NCBI GenBank assembly: GCA_026210745.1
Contig: CP110632.1
Coordinates: forward strand, 2,913,001-2,977,000
DNA: 64,000 nt
Direction of reading: 5' to 3'
From: Exobasidium rhododendri
Lineage: Eukaryota; Basidiomycota; Exobasidiomycetes; Exobasidiales; Exobasidiaceae
Part shown: positions 1 to 11,798 of the stretch, in pieces
Layout of the letters: each line of letters opens with the position of its first letter
Numbering within the stretch: the first letter of the stretch is position 1
Notes under the pieces: model-generated
The model's database searches: none
Told to the model about the DNA's origin: nothing
The model's input: only the letters and a program-made list of their open reading frames with translations
Position numbers and translations under genes: made by a program

Positions 1-131
1 TCCTCGTTTACATCTCCATCAACATCGTCGTCTTTAATCGTCACTGGACTGAGGGAAGGAGAATCGAAAGCAGCCACCTTTTTATGCGAGGAAGAACCTT
101 CACCTCCTTCCTGCTTTGACGATACCTCCAT
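1..131 (-). CDS. N-terminus of unrecognised protein, cut by left edge
   Basis: On the minus strand an ATG at 131 opens a frame of 43 codons with no stop before the window ends. The peptide begins MEVSSKQEGGEGSSSHKK and continues with Ser-Pro and a run of Asp, so the visible part looks like a hydrophilic disordered N-terminus. No domain can be seen and no function is proposed. The start is chosen because it is the only ATG that opens this frame. It could also be chance, since 43 codons is short, or a first exon that ends just outside the window. Confidence 0.45.
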   Translation of the reverse strand, partial: MEVSSKQEGGEGSSSHKKVAAFDSPSLSPVTIKDDDVDGDVNE

Positions 132-891
132 GGTATATGACCAGCTTTGACGAAAGAGTAGGTGTGTTATCAAGATCAGGCTGTAAAGGTTGTGCGTCTC
201 ATGATCGCATGTTTGCTTGCCTTCCAACAAAGAGCGGTGCGTGTTTGTAATTAGGGTCCTTGTGATGAATCAGAAAACCTAATCGCTCGAGACAGGACTA
301 GAAGGAGGAAATGAATAGACTAAAAAAATCAAACCCGCCAAATTCTAAGTTTACCTTTTCTTACGGCGTTTTGGATTCAGAAGCAGGAAGTTGGATCTGG
401 AAGCAACTATTGTCTTTAATCAGATTTGCAGATGAAAGGTGAAGAAGTCATTGCCTCGTGCGAATGATCGGAAAGCATCTATGCCTCTCGAAACGAATCA
501 ATGATGATGCTAGAGAAGAAACAGAGATGAAGTATGAGATTATTGAGGAGAGGGAAGGAAGTGGTGTGTACGTTGTGGATGAGATACGTCCGGCACCGTT
601 CATCAATCCATAAAGTCGCCCACGATGAGTGTATTGAATTAGACCACTGAAGGCCGCAAAGAGGAGAGAGGGAGAGGATATGCAATGTATATGGTGCCCC
701 TTGACATGATGACGAGGTAGGGAGGAGCGAGATGACGGGAGGAAGAGGTCGAAGCAAGTAAGCCCAAAGAACAAGTTGAGAAGAGAAAAGAATGGGTAAA
801 GGAGGAGAGTGAGGGAGAGTGTGTGGTAAGGTGAAGATGCAGACCAGGCAGGGGAAAATCCAGAGGTGACGGAACTTTTCGTGCTAGCTTA
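132..891. other. Intergenic, no gene seen
   Basis: This stretch lies between two minus-strand genes. It should hold the 3' UTR of FMN1 on its right and the promoter of the left-edge gene on its left. The open frames here are short, start at non-ATG codons or have no recognisable content. No repeat or RNA gene is visible. Confidence 0.5.
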
Positions 892-2094
892 TCAGCTGGC
901 GAGTAGAAAGGGATCGGTAGAGTAGTCTTGATACAAGGAGCGAGCCAGCGAGTTCTTGGCGACTCTTTTGTCCATTTCGATGTCGTCAATGAGAGCGTCC
1001 TTGGAAACGTAATTGTACTCTGGCCGGATGTATCCCAAGATGACGACTCGCATCTCAAGGTCATAGAAGTCTGCCTCGTAAGGATGCATGATGTGCACTT
1101 CGGCCGTCTTTGTAGTGTTGTTGTAGAATGGATTCCAGCCAACACTCATCACCATCGGGTACACACGTTGATCGACGTCGGAGATGGCAACTCGCCTCTT
1201 TCTGTTCCTTCGAATGGAGCTTGTTCTTGAGCTACCGGAGGCCTCTTTCTCAGGATGATCACTTCTTGGATTTGCTTCCTTTCCATTCCTTGCAGTCCCA
1301 TTGGACGCCACAACGGAGCTCGGTGTAGCAGGAGTGGCGACTTTAGGAGGCTTGGACGTATCGGCTTGATTTTGTGCACTCGTTGTGCGCTCCAAATTGA
1401 TCATCTTTGCCTTTCCTATCAGGGTAGACACACTTCGATTCGAACGAGAACTGCTCTTACTCAGCTGTCTTGGCTTCAGCTTTCCTAGATCTGCGTTCAA
1501 TTGGCCATCTGCCCACTCCTTTTGCTCATGTTCTCCCGCTCCCTCTGTTGTTGGGCTAGCACCTAATACGAATTCGTCTTCATCGACTTCCCATTCATCA
1601 TCTTGCGGATCATCGTAAGAGTATTCTTGATCTTCGAAGTCGTGCGCGCCATTGTCGCTATATCCGTTGTGTGTTGCGATCTCTTGATCATCTGCGCTGA
1701 CTAGATCCGGATCTTCTGGATCCTGTGGTAGTATGCGAGCAAATCCATAGTAAACGCCTGTATTATTGAGTTCCTTCTGAGAAAGTAAGACTTTGGAAGG
1801 CAGATTCGCTTCAAGGACAGGGACAATACCGAAAGATCATATGTCAGTGCCATGGTAAGCCGAAAGATCAGCATTGTGCAAATTTCCTGACTCACCTGTA
1901 GGACATCCCAGATCTTTCCCTCCTCTACCAAATCCGCGTTCTACTGTTCCCCGCAAGTAGATTGGGTAGGGTCTCTCGGGAGCATATGAACCGCAGACTT
2001 CCGGCCTGGACGCTCGAGCTTTCGCAAAGGCGGCAGGTGATGGATCGATGCTGCTCGTCGGATCAACTGCCTCAACGTCATGAGCAGATGTCAT
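892..2094 (-). CDS. FMN1: Riboflavin kinase with a large internal insert
   Basis: This enzyme phosphorylates riboflavin with ATP to give FMN. Two exons (2094-1896 and 1808-892) are joined over an 87-nt GTGAG..AAG intron that restores the family motif: exon 1 ends GRGGKDLGCPT and exon 2 opens with ANLPSKV. The product is 371 residues. Residues 56-68 carry the glycine-rich GRGGKxLGxPTAN signature, 84-90 the GVYYGFA strand, and about 282-371 the C-terminal half (VYPMVMSVGWNPFY, then TAEVHI, then LGYIRPEYNY). Between Ala90 and Val282 lies about 180 acidic and Ser/Thr-rich residues where family members usually have a linker of some 10-20. The frame stays open through the insert, and exon 2 spans it without a visible intron. 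The start at 2094 is the first ATG in frame. The assignment is firm; only the 5' end is uncertain. Confidence 0.9.
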
Positions 2095-3492
2095 CTTCGC
2101 CTTGACTATATATATCCAATTATTGAGCTGTAATGAAGCGAAAAGGGGGCTCGGCGATGACTAACCAAAGCAGAAGGGAGAATCGATGAAAATTCCCAGT
2201 GTGATCAAGCCACAGAGCAGCAAAGAAGATCGGCGGCCTAATCTGTTGTTGTGCTTGTGGTGCAGACGAAAGACGAGGAGATTGCTTTATCCCGTTTGTA
2301 ACAGTCTTGGCGCCGACGACTGTGCGTAATTTCGTCGAGGCGAAAGAAAGAAATCGAGAGGAGAGGGTGAGTGTTGGGAGCAGCAGCAAAATGAGCAGCA
2401 GCGCAGAAGACAGGGCCTCGTGGAGAGCGTTTGAGGATGGAGAACTTTGGTCCGGGCTGTAGGCTCAGTCTTGACGGAAGGCTGCACTACGAGGCTAGCA
2501 TTGGCATTGTCACAAAGTGCTAGTGTATGGGGGAGAAGTAAGGTACCTATCTAGTACCCAAGGGTAGCCGGTAGTGGAATCAGACGACCTACATTTTTCA
2601 CACCTCCATGTCTCTCTTCTGGCTCCTTTGGTCCGTGTGTGTGTGTGTGTCCTCTTCTCTCGTACTTGTACTTTGTACTTTGTATCCCTTACTACAGATT
2701 CGAAAATTGTATTGATAAGCGTACGAAATGTTAGCGCGCTTCAAGACTTGGCTCTTGAAGGAATATGATAAATCTACGGGTCCCTCCTTCGGTGGTAGGG
2801 AGATTTTGCCTTCTGGTCAGACCTTGCTGTCGCGCTTGACACAAAATGAATCATCAAACTTAAATTAAATTTCGTACTGTTGTGCAATTACAGAAAGAGG
2901 ACCAAGACCTCCGCTCTCCGCTAGTGTGAGATGCGCATGTCGTCTGGGACATGGCCGGGATTTGACATCTGGAGCTCGTTGGGGGAAAAAGATGTAAAGC
3001 AGGCGATCGATCTCTCCCTTTGTCTCTTAGTCTAGATCTTCCTTCCGCCCAAGGGAACAAAATGGAACAAGAAAAGAAGATCGGGAATGAGGGTTTTAGC
3101 AAGCTAGGAACAATAAGCCCAGTCAGAACAATGCTGAAAAGTGATCTGCTCCCCGCCTTTCCCTTTCCTCGTGATAGCATGTCTCAAAGAGAGAGGAAGG
3201 ATTAACCGGCAGCAGGACGTCACCACAGAAGTTTAACTTCTTAGCACACAAAAAATTAAATAGACAAAATGAATGCAATTCCAGGCGAAACAGTAGACGA
3301 CAGACGGGTGAAGGATTGTACTTGGGAAGGGGTGGGGCATGTGACTGGAGGTTTGTGTGAAGACACACATCGAGGAGAGGGAGGGATTTCGAAGGAAAAA
3401 CGAATCGTCGCCTTTACTTTGGAGTATGGAGGCACCCCTTTCCGCTTTTCGTTGTTCGATTGAATTGGAGATGAACGAACAGCCGTGCAGAC
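2095..3492. other. Intergenic, no gene seen
   Basis: This 1.4-kb stretch separates FMN1 from the next minus-strand gene. It holds the FMN1 upstream region, including an AT-rich TATATATAT tract near 2108-2116, only about 15 nt before the ATG. Open frames on both strands start at TTG or GTG, or show no domain. A (GT)8 run sits at 2635-2650. Nothing else is supported. Confidence 0.5.
2635..2650. repeat. (GT)8 microsatellite
   Basis: A perfect GT dinucleotide run lies in the non-coding stretch upstream of FMN1. Confidence 0.8.
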
Positions 3493-5114
3493 CTAGAATT
3501 CAGGGCATGTTCGACCCGATTGTTCACCCTCCTCCTCATCTACATTTCCACACCCGCACAACCATTCTGACCACCATGTCTTTCGAACCTGATCGTTCTG
3601 TGGTGACTCCACCCTTGACGCTCGTCCAGCAGGATCTGGGTTATGGGAAGACGCCCCATAAAGGCTATTGACATCATCGTCTAGGCCAATTTCGTTGAAT
3701 TTAGAGCTGCTGAAGCTTTGTCGCAATGGTGGCAAACCAGCAGAGGCAGCATCGGTGTCGCTTCTGTCTCCTTCCAGAAGCGTCTGCTTTTTGGCTGATG
3801 TATACCCGTCATGTTCTCTTGCCTCGGCTTCCGATTGAAAAGGGTCGATGACCAGATTTTGAAGGTGTCTAATGGCTTCGGCATCCTCATCGGCATCTGT
3901 CGCCACAATCGATGGCATTCTTCCAGATCCTCCTGTCTTGCGAGCATTCTCGATTGCTCGATGTCGGATTGTAGCGGCCTTTCCTGGTGTCACGATTGGT
4001 TTTCGAGGGGTAGGCTTGGGACTCTGCCTTTGTTGGAAGGACGTTTCGGTAGATGCTTCTTTCGAAGAAGGATCTTGAAACGGATTGCTAGCATCCCTTC
4101 CCTTGCCTTTGGCTGCCCTTCTAGCTTCTCCATCTCCGTCAATCGTTCGCTCGGAAAGGCTATCCATCGATCCACTCGATTGCGTTTTGCTCTCACTGTC
4201 CCAGCTAGCTCCACTTTCCGTACTACCTTCCCGACGTTGCAGTAATGTGCTGTGTCTCTCAATACTGGTGCCTTGCTCCTCAAGCGTTCCCTTACCTGGA
4301 CCTAGAATGCTGAAGGCAGACAATCTCTTCGACATTCTGTTGGTTCCTGTTGATGGACTTATCATTGAGCCTGTCCGCGAAGTGCGCAGTGCTTTTCTAC
4401 GTTGTCTTTCTTCAATTGCCCACCTCTCTAAGTTCTGGTAAGATGGAAAGAGAAGATACAAAAGTAGTCAACATCGGCTTATCAGAGAGATACACCTTAT
4501 CTTGATGGACGGCTTACCTGCTTGATCGCACGAGCTTCTTTGTCTTCCTCTGATACTGGTGGATATTGAGTAGAAGTCTCTTCATCCACAATCGGACTAT
4601 ATGGATCGTCCTCGTCACGATACTGAGATGACTCCCATCGATTGTCGTGGGTTTCATCCATCAGCCTCTGGCCTGATGGACTACGTCGTCCTGAAGTCTT
4701 AGTACTTTGTGATGAAGGAATCCTGAGCGCATCCTGTGAATCCCAAGAGTACTCATTGTTGGCTGGGTACTGTGTTGCAGTGTCCCTCTTTGTTGTTCTG
4801 ACCCGCTTGGGTTGTTTTTGAAAGTGATTTGCGAGTGTAGGCGACAGCGATCGATACGTACTTACAGGCGAAATGGTAGTCGAGGTCGTTTTATGGTTGG
4901 AAGAAGAAGCAGTGGATGGTATCGTTGACGATGACGAAGTCGAAGAAGACGCTTTTTCTTCTTGCAGGATCGTCGCACCACTACTGTTCTCGAGCGGATG
5001 GGCAGTAGCCGATGACGAGCTTGATGTTGACCTTTCCAGTGAGCCGGGTGATTGTATGGAAGGAGGGAAGTGTCGAGCAACATCCAGCGGTTGAGCCGAT
5101 GTGACAAGTGCCAT
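3493..5114 (-). CDS. Conserved fungal protein of unknown function
   Basis: Two exons (5114-4518 and 4434-3493) join over an 83-nt GTAAG..CAG intron in phase 0, giving about 512 residues. Most of the protein is Ser/Thr-rich and looks disordered. Two parts look ordered: a charged helix spanning the splice site (KEARAIKQ then NLERWAIEERQRRKALR), and a C-terminal tail with WWSEWLCGCG followed by GRTCPEF. From memory, a Trp/Cys-rich tail of the form WLCGC...GRTxP recurs at the end of uncharacterised fungal proteins; I cannot name the family. The frame stays open about 90 codons upstream of Met 5114 and encodes protein-like sequence (YTIYAPIAIVLLRG), with a possible acceptor near 5292, so a further 5' exon is likely. 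Function is unknown. Confidence 0.72.
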
Positions 5115-5703
5115 CTTCAATTTTCGAATCCTACCACCGCGTAGAAGAACGATCGCAATAGGGGCATAAATTGTGTAGCGACTCCGCCACTTCGTGTTGC
5201 TATTGCGAAGGAGAGCTGCAAGGGCGTCTACAGGATCTGAAGCTACCTCTGCTCTGTGTGGTGATACCGATGGCCGTCCGTGCTGGCTGCAAGGAAGATC
5301 TCCCGTAGCGGTAGGGAATGCAAAACGACGAGAATGAGAGAAAAGGTGGAGAGAGACTCCGTCAGTTGTGAGCCTAAGGAAAAGCAATGCTATACCACAA
5401 ACAAGATGAAATTGAATGGACCTAGTGGGATTCGACTAAGAAAAGGGAAGCGCGCAAGCATTACAGACTTACTGTATTGCTGTGTCTACTTTACGTGCTG
5501 TAGATTTCTAATGATTACAAGTTTTTTACAGATTTATCAGGTATGAAATACAATAGCGTGCTAAGCTTTACAAACCGAAGGTGAAGCCAAAGATTAATCA
5601 CTTACTTAGCCCAATAATATGCCCGCGCGCGTAAGTGCAGAATGTAAGAAAAAACATCGGAGCGAAGAATACCACATCAACGTCATCTATCTAATCTCCT
5701 GCT
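5115..5703. other. 5' region of the upstream gene, possible missing exon
   Basis: This stretch lies between two minus-strand genes. Positions 5115-5290 may be coding sequence of the 3493-5114 gene, because the frame is open and the translation looks like protein. Beyond about 5290 nothing convincing is visible apart from short ATG frames near 5457 and 5650. Confidence 0.4.
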
Positions 5704-6981
5704 TCAGCCGGCCAAACTTAGCTCCCACGTCCTATTTTCGTTCTTTTCGCCATCTTGGTGTCGAGTGATGTCTTCATTCTCGCTGGTGCTGCGCTCTTGC
5801 TTCCAGCCAATAGTTCTGCGATGTGTATAGACGGGCCAATGGTCAGGATGGAATTGGAAACTTCTCCATACACGATATGATTTGCCTTGTCCGATGGAGA
5901 GCAGTCGAGCTACTTGCGCGGCCGAAGGGCCCTTCACACCTTTACTAGACGGCGCACTACTGGCAATTGCGTTGTAAACCGAAGGTAACTTCTTGGCCAG
6001 CAAGGGCAGGTCCCATAGCGTGTATGGCTTGCAATTGCGAAGAGTAACCAGGATGCTGCCTGCATAGGATGGGACTGTGAAACCTGATTTTGACACATCG
6101 ATTTCTTCCAGTGCAGTCATGTCTCGATCCAGCTCCGGCTCTTGTCCTTCGCCGTCGTCATCGTCTTCCTCCCGTCTTTTCTTCTTCTTCTTGTTCTTAT
6201 CGTTGCTATCAATGCCCGAAGAAGCATAGCTAGGAACAGTCCCTGTAGTCAAGAACGGTGCAACACTGACGAGAAATCGCACCAGCATCAACTGATTAGA
6301 CAAAACATTTCTCGCTTCGTCTTTGTGTCCAGCACCGAGATGAGGAAAATTGAAAACCACTTTACTCCACCTTGCAATACTCGAGTCGTTGGCTCCTTTT
6401 GCTCCTGTACTGGGTGTCAGTGCTTTACACCCGTCCAGATTGCCAGCATCAACCCCAAACACGATTATGGAGCTCCGTTTGGCTATCTTGCGTATTGATT
6501 CGACATGCTCCTTTGCATCAGGGTACCTGAAAGAGAAGAAACACTGTCAATAGATGATCAAGTCACCCCTTAAGGAATACGTCATCGCCCTTCCTTACTT
6601 GTCGTAGCATTCTTCTTCACTGTCCAGCGCTGTGGCTAAGATGAGATCAGGGTTGTGGGTATGAGGCGGTAACAAAAGGGAGTGGGCGAAAGAGAAGTTG
6701 CCTGGATCATGGGCCGACGTTCGTCAGCACCCGTTCGACACTTCCGTATGCCATGACTGTCCCTCACCTTCACCGACTAGGAGGATGGTGTCCTCCTGAC
6801 TAAACGGCCTAACGTGACTCCTGGCAGCTTGACTAGACTTCTTCTTACTACTGGGCTGCTTACCCGTGCGAATGCTGATTGCCTTGCGCTTGGCGGCCTC
6901 TTCCACTGCCTTCAACTTGTCGGCTTGAAGCTTCTTGGCTTCGTGAGCTCTCAGTGCATTCTTAAGATTCTTCTTGGCCAT
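5704..6981 (-). CDS. BMT5: 25S rRNA (uridine-N3)-methyltransferase, BMT5-like
   Basis: Three exons (6981-6768, 6701-6599, 6526-5704) with introns of 66 and 72 nt give 379 residues. The first splice joins ILLVGEG to NFSFAHSL, recreating the family's SAM-binding motif LLVGEGxFSF. The second joins LDSEEECYDK to YPDAKEHVE. Later come FGVDAGNLDG, VVFNFPHLG, NQLMLVRFL and a VTLRNCKPYTLWDLPLLAKK segment, all in the order expected for the DUF2431/BMT5 domain. The N-terminus is Lys-rich (MAKKNLKN...), as expected for a nucleolar protein. A Lys/Asp/Glu-rich loop of about 40 residues interrupts the C-terminal half. Yeast Bmt5 methylates one uridine of 25S rRNA; the same role is inferred here. The start is the first ATG of the frame. 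Confidence 0.88.
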
Positions 6982-7446
6982 GATCTTTCCCTGATCGTAA
7001 CTTTTCAGCACTCAAAATCAAAGATTCCCTTGTTTTAAAGATCGACGTTTGGCAGCGGACTTGAAATATTTTAAAGATTTCGGTAGTAAGGAGCTTTGAC
7101 CGCGTGGCGCGCATCTCATTTGGCAGCCAGTCAGTGTCACTTGGCGTAGCAGTCGGTACGTGTTGGACAGATTGTATCGAGCGAGACTGGGAACGAGTCA
7201 ATGTGACCAACAACAGCCAACTGCACGCCTATACCCACGCTCGTCTCGAAGAAACGACGCAGGACGCAGATCTTTCAGATCTCGCCAACGGGACAGGGCG
7301 ATTGGAGGCGATCACGATCAGCAGCAGTAGGCAGTCTATCCTTCCTACTGGTCAGTAGCACCCCCACACTTGATCTTCCGACTTCGACAAAGAAAGGAAA
7401 GTCTGCATCTGACACACTCGAGGCAGTCTTTTTTCTGACGTACGCA
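6982..7446. promoter_or_regulatory. Divergent promoter region, BMT5 and C2 protein
   Basis: About 465 bp separate two divergent ATGs, so both promoters must lie here or in the flanking untranslated leaders. No TATA box or recognisable operator stands out. Confidence 0.4.
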
Positions 7447-9433
7447 ATGGGGGAGCCTGCGCATCGAGGTACCCTGGTCTGTGTCGTGTTGAAAGCAGTA
7501 AGTGAAGCATGCAGCGGCGGAGACATGCATAGGATCATTCTTGCTACATATTGATTTATCTCCCATTTTTTAGAAGAATCTCCCCAACAAGAAATCGATT
7601 GGCAAACAAGATCCATATTGCACTCTTCAGCTCGGTACCAACTCTCAAAAGACAAAGCCAGACAAGCGAGGAGGCCAACACCCACAGTGGGACGAGCAGT
7701 TGCATTTCGAGATATACGATGACACGGAAGATCAATTACGAAGTACTGCTAATGGGTCAGGATCAATCAGTGCCTCAAACACGATTGAAACGCAGAAAAG
7801 GAAACAAAGCAAAGCATCGAAAACCTTGAGAGTGGCTTGCTATGCTGATGATGCCAAAGATCCTGAATTCATTGGGGAAGGGCAAGTCGATCTGGGAGAC
7901 ACGCTTCTGTCTGGCGAATTTGATGAATGGGTGACAATAAAGGCAAAGGATCGATATGCAGGGGAGGTGTACCTGGAATTGACATTCTATTCTTCGGTAA
8001 GCAGACTTGCTCTTGGCGAGGTTAAATTTCTCCCTATCACACTCACACTGCTCTTCCCTCTATCTACGCAGGCTGCACCGCCTAAGACGAAGAAATTTAG
8101 CAAAACGATAGTACCAAACGGCACCACCTATGGAGGAGCGGGGACCTACTCTGAAGAGATTGATGAAGGTAACTTTCTACCAAGACTGGCGACGAAAGAA
8201 GCCAGTCACGCAGCGATCCCTTCTCTTATGCGGCCAGGGCATGCTTCTCGAAGTAGCAACATCAACAATTCTGGAATAAGTGTTTCAGTGTCACAATCAC
8301 AGCTAGGATATGCGCCCCCGACGGAGAGCATTCCACCATCGCTACGGCCAAGCTCATCGATGGCACAACTGGACAGCTACACGCCTTCTTACGCACCACC
8401 AAACATCCAAAGAGAGAAAAGTCCGGCCCCGTCCGACTTCGTCACGCAAAGGCGAGAGAGTTTTCCTGTGAGTACGCCGGTGATGGACACTCTTTGATCC
8501 GCACTGACTGAAATGCATAAACAATCTAAAAGGTGCTGGATCATTCTGCCAGTATGCAATTCCACGGCCATCGCTTGTCTGACGCTGTCCCGGCATCTGC
8601 AATCGTACCACAGCATCTTCCAGATCAATCTCGACATATTCAGCCACTTCCATCGAGTGTGTCGTATCAGCATCCTGTACATGCGAATTCCATTCCGACC
8701 ATGAGAGGCAGTCAGTATGAAGGCTACGATGCAGCAATAGACGATCTCAATCGACCCATATCATCCATGTCGATGGGCGCGAGAAGTTCCATCGCAGAAT
8801 TACCCCCGCCGCCTGTGGACATCCAACACTATCAATACGCTGCCGTCCCTCACACGGGCTACCAAGCGCATCAAGGGTACATTGCCCCGGCCCTACATAA
8901 TGCATCGATCGATCAATTTGGCAGACCAGTTATGGCTCCTGCGCCTCACTCTTACTCGGCCATTCCCACTTCGACGCACTCCACTACCAATCAATTTTCA
9001 GCGCCTACACCACCACCGCCCCCTACTTCTGCACCTCCTCCTCTCATGTACGATCATTCGCAGTGGGCAGGGTCATCATCAACACTTCCACCTTCCTCAT
9101 CGATTCCTCACCACGGTGCGCAACACTCTGGCGCTTCCAATTTGATTGCACCTCTTGCTCCCGCGCAGAGACCATCTTCGCCCGGCATGGGCCCGGTACC
9201 AAATCGACCGCTTACCGCCGGTAGCTACCATGCCCTGCCTCAGCCACCACCGCCACAACAGCAGCAGCAGCAACAGCACGAGTATGCCAATTATCAAAAG
9301 CAGCCAGCCGAATACGGCAGTCTACAGCACAATAGCTACGGAGCAGCAGCGCCTCTTCCTAGACCACTTCCCTCGACGTCACCTATGCCAGGTGGTGCTA
9401 CCATACCGCCTTCTCCTTCCTATGGAGGACATC

Positions 9434-9470
<37 letters not shown>

Positions 9471-9870
9471 CTCCAACGTGAATTACTATCCTCCTCCACC
9501 TCAAACACCTTCTCACTACGTCTCACCACCACCCTTGATGCAATGGAGTAGTGTTCAACAAGCACCGCCCTTGTCGAACAGCAGTTTCTCATCGTATCCG
9601 CCTCCTCCGCCTGGACCCGGCAATGAAGGGTACGTCCATGCTGTATCACAATCTACTTCACCTAGTCATCATCCTGGACAATACCCTCCCCCTCCTCCTG
9701 TGCATCAACTGGAATACTCGCAGCAGTACTACAATCATCCACCACCACCACTTCCTCCCCACCAACAGCAGCAACAGCAACAACCACCCGTTGCAACGAT
9801 GCATCACCTCTCTCACCCTCCTACTTCTGCACAGTCTTACTATCCATCACAACAACAACCACCCTACTAG
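7447..9870 (+). CDS. fic1: C2-domain ingression protein, Fic1/Inn1 type
   Basis: Four exons (7447-7497, 7574-7996, 8072-8467, 8533-9870) with introns of 65-76 nt, all phase 0, give 735 residues. Residues 6 to about 125 form a C2 domain: GTLVCVVLKA joins over the first intron to KNLPNKKSIGKQDPYCTLQL, followed by TKPDKRGGQHPQWDEQLHFEI and a long inserted loop before YAGEVYLELTFYSS. This N-terminal C2 domain followed by a long proline-rich tail is the layout of fungal Inn1/Fic1 proteins, which act at the division septum and bind SH3 proteins such as Cyk3 and Hof1/Cdc15. The tail here has many PPPPP runs, polyglutamine near 9257-9277, polyalanine near 9437-9465, and Pro-Tyr-rich repeats, fitting SH3 ligands. 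The role in cytokinesis is inferred from this architecture. Confidence 0.85.
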
Positions 9871-9956
9871 AGAGTTGACGATCTGAATGTACTGCTTGCG
9901 CTCTCCAAATGCTACATGATCAGAACTGTTTGCACCATCGATGTCTCTGCGCGATG

Positions 9957-11798
9957 TCACGAGACAGGGCTCGGTAGCACATCGATGGACTCGGCAGGGG
10001 TCAGGTATTCGAGAACGGCGAGAAAGAGAACATCGACGACAGCAATGATGCAGAACACCAGACCGGCTACAGGCCCACCAGCACGATACCTGAGCAAGGG
10101 AAAGGGGTGTGAATAACTACGGTCTCTCCTCGAGCGAAAGCGCCTGTCCCGGGTGGCGATTGTAATTCGAATCGTCAAGAGCACTTACTTTATCAATCGA
10201 TCGAGAAACGAAGGGAAAGGTCGTTTCAAGGCCTCATAGTATACCACCTCGACTCTTGCCGCTGTATCAGACCACGAATACATCTTAGCCACCGCTTGAT
10301 GATAGGTGATCGGGTCATGCTTGCCGGACTTTATGTACTCGATGGCTCCTTGAGTCACCCGGACTATGTCTAAGCAAGCGCAATTCAGCAAAATGGAATT
10401 TTGAGTTTAAGATCTGATAGTCACACTCACCGTCCTCTTCTGGCAAGGCCAATCGAGTCATTTCGGGAGGTAGAACTTCAGGTACACCGCCCACTTTCGT
10501 CGAGACGACAAAGAGGCCGCAACTGGCCGCTTCGACGATGCACGTTCCAAAAGCTTCAGTGAGCGATGTGTTTAGGAAGATTTCACCTCGATTTAGATGC
10601 TAAAGAATAAAGACTTTGTCAGAAGAGACATGGCAAAAGGAAAGGAAGTGTTGGTGCTTCACTCACATCCTGGACCTCTCCTTGTCGTATGCTACCACAC
10701 ATCTCTACTCTATCATGCAACGCAAACCGTTCTCGCATTTGTTCCAATTCCACTCGCTTTGGGCCTTCCCCTCCGATGATGAAGTGAACGTTGGGATGAA
10801 GAGCGCACAAGCGAGGTATGGCTGCAACCAGCAAGTCTATTCCCTTCCGGTACATGAGTCTACTGAGGACGATGATGTTGACTTTCCAATGGGGGATGAC
10901 AGAAGGATCAGCCCCCGGCTGCTGCACCAAAAAGCTCTTCCAGCTTCTTTCCCCAATCGATACACTCACTCTGGCCTTTGCTTCTGTGCTTCGCTTCTTC
11001 GTCTATGACGTCTTGTTTCGGTCGATATTGTTCAGCAACGATGGCGTTAGGGACGACGTAGACTCGAGTGGGATCCTTAAGAGCTGCTCTCAAGACGGTG
11101 TTTTCCTTTGCCGTGTGACTAACGCAGATCACATTGTCTACATCACTTAAGAAGAATAACAGTAGCTTATTCGTCAAGATACTAGCTGTGTCATTGAATC
11201 CAAATAAGCTATGATCGGTAAAGACGGTCTTGATACCCATTGTTCGAGCATGCATGATCGCTTCGAGTCCCATAGCACTGAGAGCTTGATGAGAGTGGAC
11301 CATGTTGATACTTTCTCGAATGAAGATGAATCTGATCATTGGAAGCAAGCCAAAGAATTGTGGAAGTGTGTCCTGCCGAGCGATGACTTGATAGGGAACA
11401 TAGTATACCTTGAGACCAGCGGTGAGATAGCGAATACCAACTCGATCTGGTTCGTATGCGTGCGTGACGACAATGACCTTCACTCGATGTTGATGGTACT
11501 TGTCAGTTGCCAATGTCCTTGAATTCCGCACCGCTTTCCTTACACTACACACCTTATGACCTCGTTCCATCAAACGCTGACCTAGCATATATATGTGACC
11601 CTCTACCCCTCCCACATTTGGAAAGAAGAAGTCAGAGACAAGGCTGAGAAGTTGACAGATGTGATTTTCTCAGCGAACGAATCAGTGTCTAAGATTCGAA
11701 TTTCTTCTTAAAGGATGTGAGAGAGAAGCAACTTACGCTATGGACAGCCTCTTCTTTGCTTGCTCGCTCTTCTCGACACCTTCACCATCTTGTTGCAT
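9957..11798 (-). CDS. GPI3: GPI-GlcNAc transferase catalytic subunit (PIG-A/Gpi3)
   Basis: This is the catalytic subunit that adds GlcNAc to phosphatidylinositol, the first step of GPI-anchor synthesis on the cytoplasmic face of the ER. Seven exons (11798-11737, 11643-11553, 11477-10970, 10881-10667, 10599-10431, 10369-10189, 10089-9957) with introns of 61-99 nt stay in phase and give 452 residues, the usual length. Seen in order are [82 protein letters not shown], the GT4 segment [14 protein letters not shown] with a following EAASCG, and a C-terminal membrane segment ([20 protein letters not shown]). The glutamates of the EAFGxxxxEA motif are present. The gene ends 86 bp from the convergent C2-protein gene. 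Confidence 0.93.

Noticed and set aside
2120-2487. Open frames upstream of FMN1 that look like a mitochondrial presequence
   Set aside because: They start at TTG or GTG and no splice was found that joins them to FMN1.
5411-5446. tRNA-like GGGATTCGACT box
   Set aside because: No matching acceptor stem or anticodon arm could be drawn around it.
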